From the NCBI GenBank assembly GCA_002633005.1, contig NMRA01000209.1, positions 77,005-141,004 of the forward strand: a stretch of 64,000 bases of DNA, written 5' to 3'. The notes beneath the pieces were generated by a model. That model was not told the origin of the DNA and did no database searches. It was given only the letters and a program-made list of their open reading frames with translations. Both the position numbers and the translations under genes were made by a program. This DNA is from Phoronis australis. Its lineage: Eukaryota > Phoronida > Phoronidae. Positions 59,669 through 64,000 of this stretch are shown here, one piece after another (the first letter of the stretch is position 1; each line of letters begins with the position of its first letter).

Positions 59669-60776
59669 AAGGGCCCCAAACACAACTATAAGACCTGGCA
59701 ATATTTTCAGTTGAAAGCGAGTTGGCCCGTGACCTAGCGGATTTTAACGATGTCATTGGCAATTCGCGTTTGAGAAAGATAGTGTGAAAAGCACGCCTGG
59801 CCTACCATCACGAACTCTGAGTGGCACGTGTAATTTGGATACCGGAGTTTTCTGCATAAAGGCCCATCTTTAAACACGCCTACAGTGGGCGTACATCAGG
59901 AAAATTTGCGTCCAATGCGTTTATATCTGAAAGAATGCAGGGTTGAAAATTTCGTTCCCCAGTTTCAGAAATGGACACCAAACCGCGACTGAAATTATAA
60001 ACTTTTTATTCGTGGGAACAATGAGGCTATTCGGAAAATCTGCAATAACTAGAGGGCGTGTGCGTCAGCAAGTATTGAATATTCCCAATCACACATCATA
60101 GTGAGAAAAATGTCACAGGATTTTCCAGTCCCGGCCAACACGCCGGCAACAGAAGTTGATTGATATCACCGAGCGTAAATTTGGCACTTCCATTGTTATA
60201 CATGTACGACTGGATGTTTATTTGGATTTGACTTTTGGCCCTTAAATTAATTTTCTACACCCTGAACCTCTATGAAGCAAACTCTGATATAGAACGTTGG
60301 CTTTATTTATGTTTATGTGCATGGTACGTTCCTGGTGTCTTGGTCCCAAGGCTTACTTAATTATTCTGTTTCAGTGGTTTATTGTCATATGCATTTATAT
60401 CCAGGTGTACATGCAGTACTTCCCGTCTAAACCTCTGCATTTTGTGTTTCACACCTGAGACCTGAGCAGGTGACTTGGTTTGGTTAGGGGGTGACACCAA
60501 GAATCTTTGTCACGGATGTCACCCACGCTAGTTACGCCACTGCTAGTGGCGACAAATCGGGTAACGTACATCGGAGAGAGCCCTGAGAGATTTGCGAATA
60601 GTCAGCACACGTGGTGGCGTCATTTCCTCAATTGCAACCGTGACAGCTGGTTGAGTCTATGTGGCACGCCTAGCATCGAATCAATGATGTAGATCGAATA
60701 CTGACTTTGGACTCACTTTCTAGTTCCGACTTTCAAAATGCAAAAAGTTATCCTGTGCCACCTAGACCTACTGTAC
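59669..60776. other. intergenic
   Basis: No gene is supported and nothing distinctive was seen beyond a short gttacgccactg stretch near 60530 that resembles a MITE end. Confidence 0.4.
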
Positions 60777-61229
60777 GGGCCGCGGAAAGGACAAAGAATA
60801 GTTATTAGAAAAATCAAATCTAATTCGTAAAAGGCTGTTTTGGAAGATCAATCCTAATTCGTAAAAATCAATCGTGTTTGGAAAATCAATGATAACTCAT
60901 AAAAACCCTACCCGTTTGGAAAAGCAAACCTGTCAATCGGATGGAAACGGGACCTAACAAAGTGTGCAGAAAGGGTAAATTCCTTTCCGCGGCCCATAGA
61001 TTTTAGTGTTAACTAACTAATTTTGCCCTTTCCGCCCGTTTCATGGCTAGTTCCCGTTTCCACCGACAGGTTCATGTGGTGAGACAGGTTTGATATTTAC
61101 GACAGGTTTGATTTTCAAACATTGATTTTTAGGAATAAGGTTTGATTTTCACCGGCGAATTAGGTTAGGTTTTTACGAGTTATAGGTTTGATTTTTGTAT
61201 TAATTACTTTTTACCCTTTCCGCGGGCCC
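60777..61229 (+). mobile_element. 453 bp inverted-repeat MITE
   Basis: The left end gggccgcggaaagg is matched in inverse by ccctttccgcgggccc at the right. An additional cctttccgcggccc lies at 60984-60997, so the element may be two insertions or have an internal terminal copy. Sub-terminal motifs aatcaaatctaattcgtaaa (left) and acgagttataggtttgattt (right) are also inverse-related. Confidence 0.82.
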
Positions 61230-61689
61230 TAACCACGTGCATTTTTGCAAATTTTGCAAATATGTAGTAGTTTTTTTATTACAATGGACAGTTTTTGCTG
61301 ACAATCGGCGGCGGATATGATTGCGGGTGATGAAGAACTCGAACTTACTGCCGTGAATAATACGCTTACACGAAAGTCACGCATTTCTAAAGATTGCATG
61401 ACTTTTCGCCGCTCGTCCTTCTGGGCTTACTTGCTCAAAGCTTCAAAAGTTATCCGCTGGATAAGTTTGATTGTTACATGCATTGTTGAACAATAATAAC
61501 GTGACGCGTGATTATGGAAAGTCATTGTTGATATATGGCGTATAACGTTTATGCAACTGGGCCGTGAACGGCTTTTACCAGGATCAAAGAGAGAGCGACG
61601 CCAGAATCGGACTCAGTTGCGATGACCGCATTGTCGGGTGCGAGCATGACCCAATTAAGTGTAATTACCCTACCATAAACTGTAGTAAA

Positions 61690-62750
61690 CATCTCTGCCT
61701 GTACATACTGGCGAATTTTCATTAAAAACAGATACCACAGCGGTATTCAGATGGAGAAAACAACCAAGTTTGGTTTTCTATTTTTAAAAATCGATGAACT
61801 ATTCAGGGGCGGATCCAGGATTTTGAGTTGGAGGGGGGGGGTGCAGAGAAAAGTATTAGNCTTAAATCCGCCAGTGCTGTTAAGCTAAAAACTACGAACA
61901 TTGAGTACGATTGAAGATAAACGACTGTGCGTTGATATACCCGGTGGATTTGCAAACGCTGATCAGAGTTAACAATATCACGTGGATTATTCTACTAAGC
62001 TACATTGAAACATCTATAAACAAACCACTGTGACTAAATTAGATGTCAAAAACTTTTAAAACATCGCTTATGGCCCAGGGCATGTCGAACTAAGTTTACT
62101 CTAGGAATATAGTACACTATTTGGAAAACTGATATTCGCGGAAATGCGCCAATTTCGATAGTTAGCTTGTAGTTGTAATGGAAGGCGTGTGAAGACAAGG
62201 AGATGGCTAGCTTTGTACTCAACGAGAGAGTGCAAGTTTGGTCGGTGCTGTGATTTCATTTTTGATGACTGAGGAAAAGCTAGAAAAGTCAGGTTACTGC
62301 AACCAAAATTGTCCAGAGGTTCCAAATCCTCAGTTCAGTGTACATAATGGCGAATTTTCAAAATGCATTAACCAATAATTTTCGCTTAAAAACGAACACC
62401 ACGACAGTATTTAGCTGCAAAATACATTTACAAACAAGTAAGGTTTTCGACTTTTAAAAATCGATGAATTAATAAGCAAAAAACTACAAACATTGGGTAA
62501 GATAGGCGACCGTGCGTATTCACTCGGTGGATTTACAAACGTTGATCAGAGTTAACAATATTACGTGGATTATTCTTTTAATATTCTTTTAATATTCTTT
62601 CAATCTCCTTTAACCAGGTTTTTGACCAGGAAACAGTTGTATGTAACTTGACTTAGCCCACTCTATTATTTTTATGACTGACAAAAAGCTAGTTACATAG
62701 TTAGTGCAACCGAAATTGTTCAGAGATGCCAAATCTTCAGTTTGGCTATC
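61690..62750 (+). repeat. tandem segmental duplication A (two copies)
   Basis: Copy 1 (about 61690-62345) and copy 2 (about 62345-62750) share tggcgaattttc, aaaaatcgatgaa, aaaaactac and gatcagagttaacaatat, cgtggattattct and aaaagctag in order. Copy 1 carries a MITE insertion (61806-61877) absent from copy 2, so the insertion followed the duplication. Confidence 0.82.
61806..61877 (+). mobile_element. short 'ggcggatccagg' MITE inserted in duplication A
   Basis: It starts caggggcggatccaggattt and ends taaatccgccagtg, with a collapsed middle containing one N at 61860. It probably represents a ~140 bp element shortened by assembly or deletion. Confidence 0.75.
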
Positions 62751-62754
62751 TCCA

Positions 62755-63975
62755 TTTGCACTTTTGTATATATTTTATTATTTGAGTTCTAATAAAGATT
62801 AAACTTGAACTAATGACACGTGTACTTTTGTTCGCTGTGAAATGTTGAGTGTAGCTGCATTCTGGAAAGTTCAGGGATGGATTCACAATTAACTAAACTA
62901 ATTAAGTTTGGCTGGCGATCAAAATCCACCACTGTTTTGGTACTTCAAGTTTAAAACTAAAATAAAAAGAAATCAACCCGTTACCGCTAAGAAAAAAAGT
63001 AGACAGGAGTATCAAACAGGAAATAAAAGTACGAAAACCGGTATGAAACATATTTAAAACCATCGTTCCTTTGGCAGTAGCCCATGGTCAATATAAGCAC
63101 AAATTAACTTCTTAGTCACTTTGTAACATTTAAAATGCACCAAGTTAAAACTACTCTTCACAGCTGCAGGCTGTAACTTTGTGCAAATGCCAGATAAAAC
63201 CAATTTTTGAGACAGTAGTGCTAGCTATTACCTTTCCATTTCATTGAGCTGCAGATCTACATCAATACAGAGGGCGTGCTGGATAGGCATCATAAAAGTT
63301 GTTTGGGGCTAAGGGAATCTGAGCGGCGTCCAGTGTAAGCGAAAAATTCTCCACATGTATCACCATATTTGCACTTTTGTTATTTTATGATTTGAGTTCC
63401 AATAAAGGTTGAACATGAACTAATAACACGTTTAGTTTTGTTTGCTGTGACCTGTTTGGTGTAGCTGCAATCTGGAAAATTCAGGGACATGGGTTCACAA
63501 TCAGCTGACGTCTAAGTTGCTTTGATACTTCGTTTAAATACAGACTAAAAAAATAGCAACCTCAACCCGTAAGAAAAAAAAACAAGTTGACAGGAGTATT
63601 AAAAATAAAGCAATGGAAACAGGTAAGAAACGCATTTAAAACCAACGTTCCTTTTGTCAAGATCAACGCAAATTAACTTTTTAGTCATTTTGTAATACTT
63701 AAAATGTAGGTATCGAGTTAAAGCTGCTCTCCACATTGGGCCTATTTCAGGCCTTAACTCTGCGGTGCAAATGCCAGAGAACCAATTTGGGTGTAATAAC
63801 AACCACCATTGTTAAGAAAGTAGTAATAGCTATTACCTTTCCACTTCATTAGCTCAGTTCTACATCAATACATAAAGGGCGGCGTGCTAAATAGGCATCA
63901 TAAAAGTTGTCTTGGGCTTTAGGAATCTGGAGCCTTGACCATTATAAGCGAGAAATTCTCCACATGATACATAGG
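62755..63975 (+). repeat. tandem segmental duplication B (two copies, ~610 bp period)
   Basis: Copies near 62755-63367 and 63368-63975 share tttgcacttttgt, gaactaatgacacgt/gaactaataacacgt, gtgtagctgca, cacaaattaac/gcaaattaac, gctattacctttcca and ggcatcataaaagttgt. Divergence is moderate. Confidence 0.82.
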
Positions 63976-64000
63976 CGTATTTAGGGGGGGGGGGGGGGGC
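63976..64000 (+). repeat. poly-G tract at window edge, probable MITE end
   Basis: ataggcgtatttag followed by a long G-run resembles the inverse of the right end of the local MITE families (taaatccgcctat). It is cut by the window end. Confidence 0.5.

Overview
The window is from an animal nuclear genome. It has spliced genes with GT-AG introns, long AT-rich introns, many short inverted-repeat transposons, satellites, microsatellites and one assembly gap (16662-16792). An invertebrate, most likely a non-vertebrate deuterostome such as a lancelet-like animal, fits best. It has a NOL4 gene (bilaterian), a squalene monooxygenase (lost in insects and nematodes), and a kinase-less ankyrin-LRR-Roc-COR protein with a C-terminal region of the kind I associate with invertebrate ROCO families. 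The species assignment is inference.

Layout: 1-4858 holds no gene I can support. 4859-10701 (+) is the C-terminal two thirds of a NOL4-family gene in seven exons, with a likely 3' UTR to about 12560. 12.6-27.8 kb is a transposon graveyard. It has a 2.5 kb inverted-repeat element with a decayed gene, a second inverted-repeat element, and a 5.8 kb element with ~530 bp terminal inverted arms that contains at least two further nested elements. 27799-28341 (+) is a small single-pass membrane protein ORF followed by a poly-A signal. 31021-40383 (+) is a five-exon ROCO gene of 1311 residues. 40.4-45.6 kb is intergenic and includes a 359 bp near-perfect palindromic element. 45673-55899 (-) is a complete eight-exon squalene monooxygenase (SQLE) gene of 505 residues. 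One of its introns is mostly a satellite array whose monomer is about 148 bp and carries a CTCF-like core. 56-64 kb is intergenic, with a coding-like but broken GC-richer patch, a 64 bp palindrome, more inverted-repeat elements and two ~0.5 kb tandem segmental duplications.

The three large genes are unrelated in function: a nuclear putative co-repressor adaptor, a GTPase-scaffold protein and a sterol-synthesis enzyme. There is no operon logic. The most unusual structures are the nucleosome-length CTCF-like satellite inside SQLE, the nested inverted-repeat composite at 18.6-24.4 kb, and the ROCO protein whose Roc domain keeps the P-loop and THxD motifs but has lost a recognisable DxxG switch motif.
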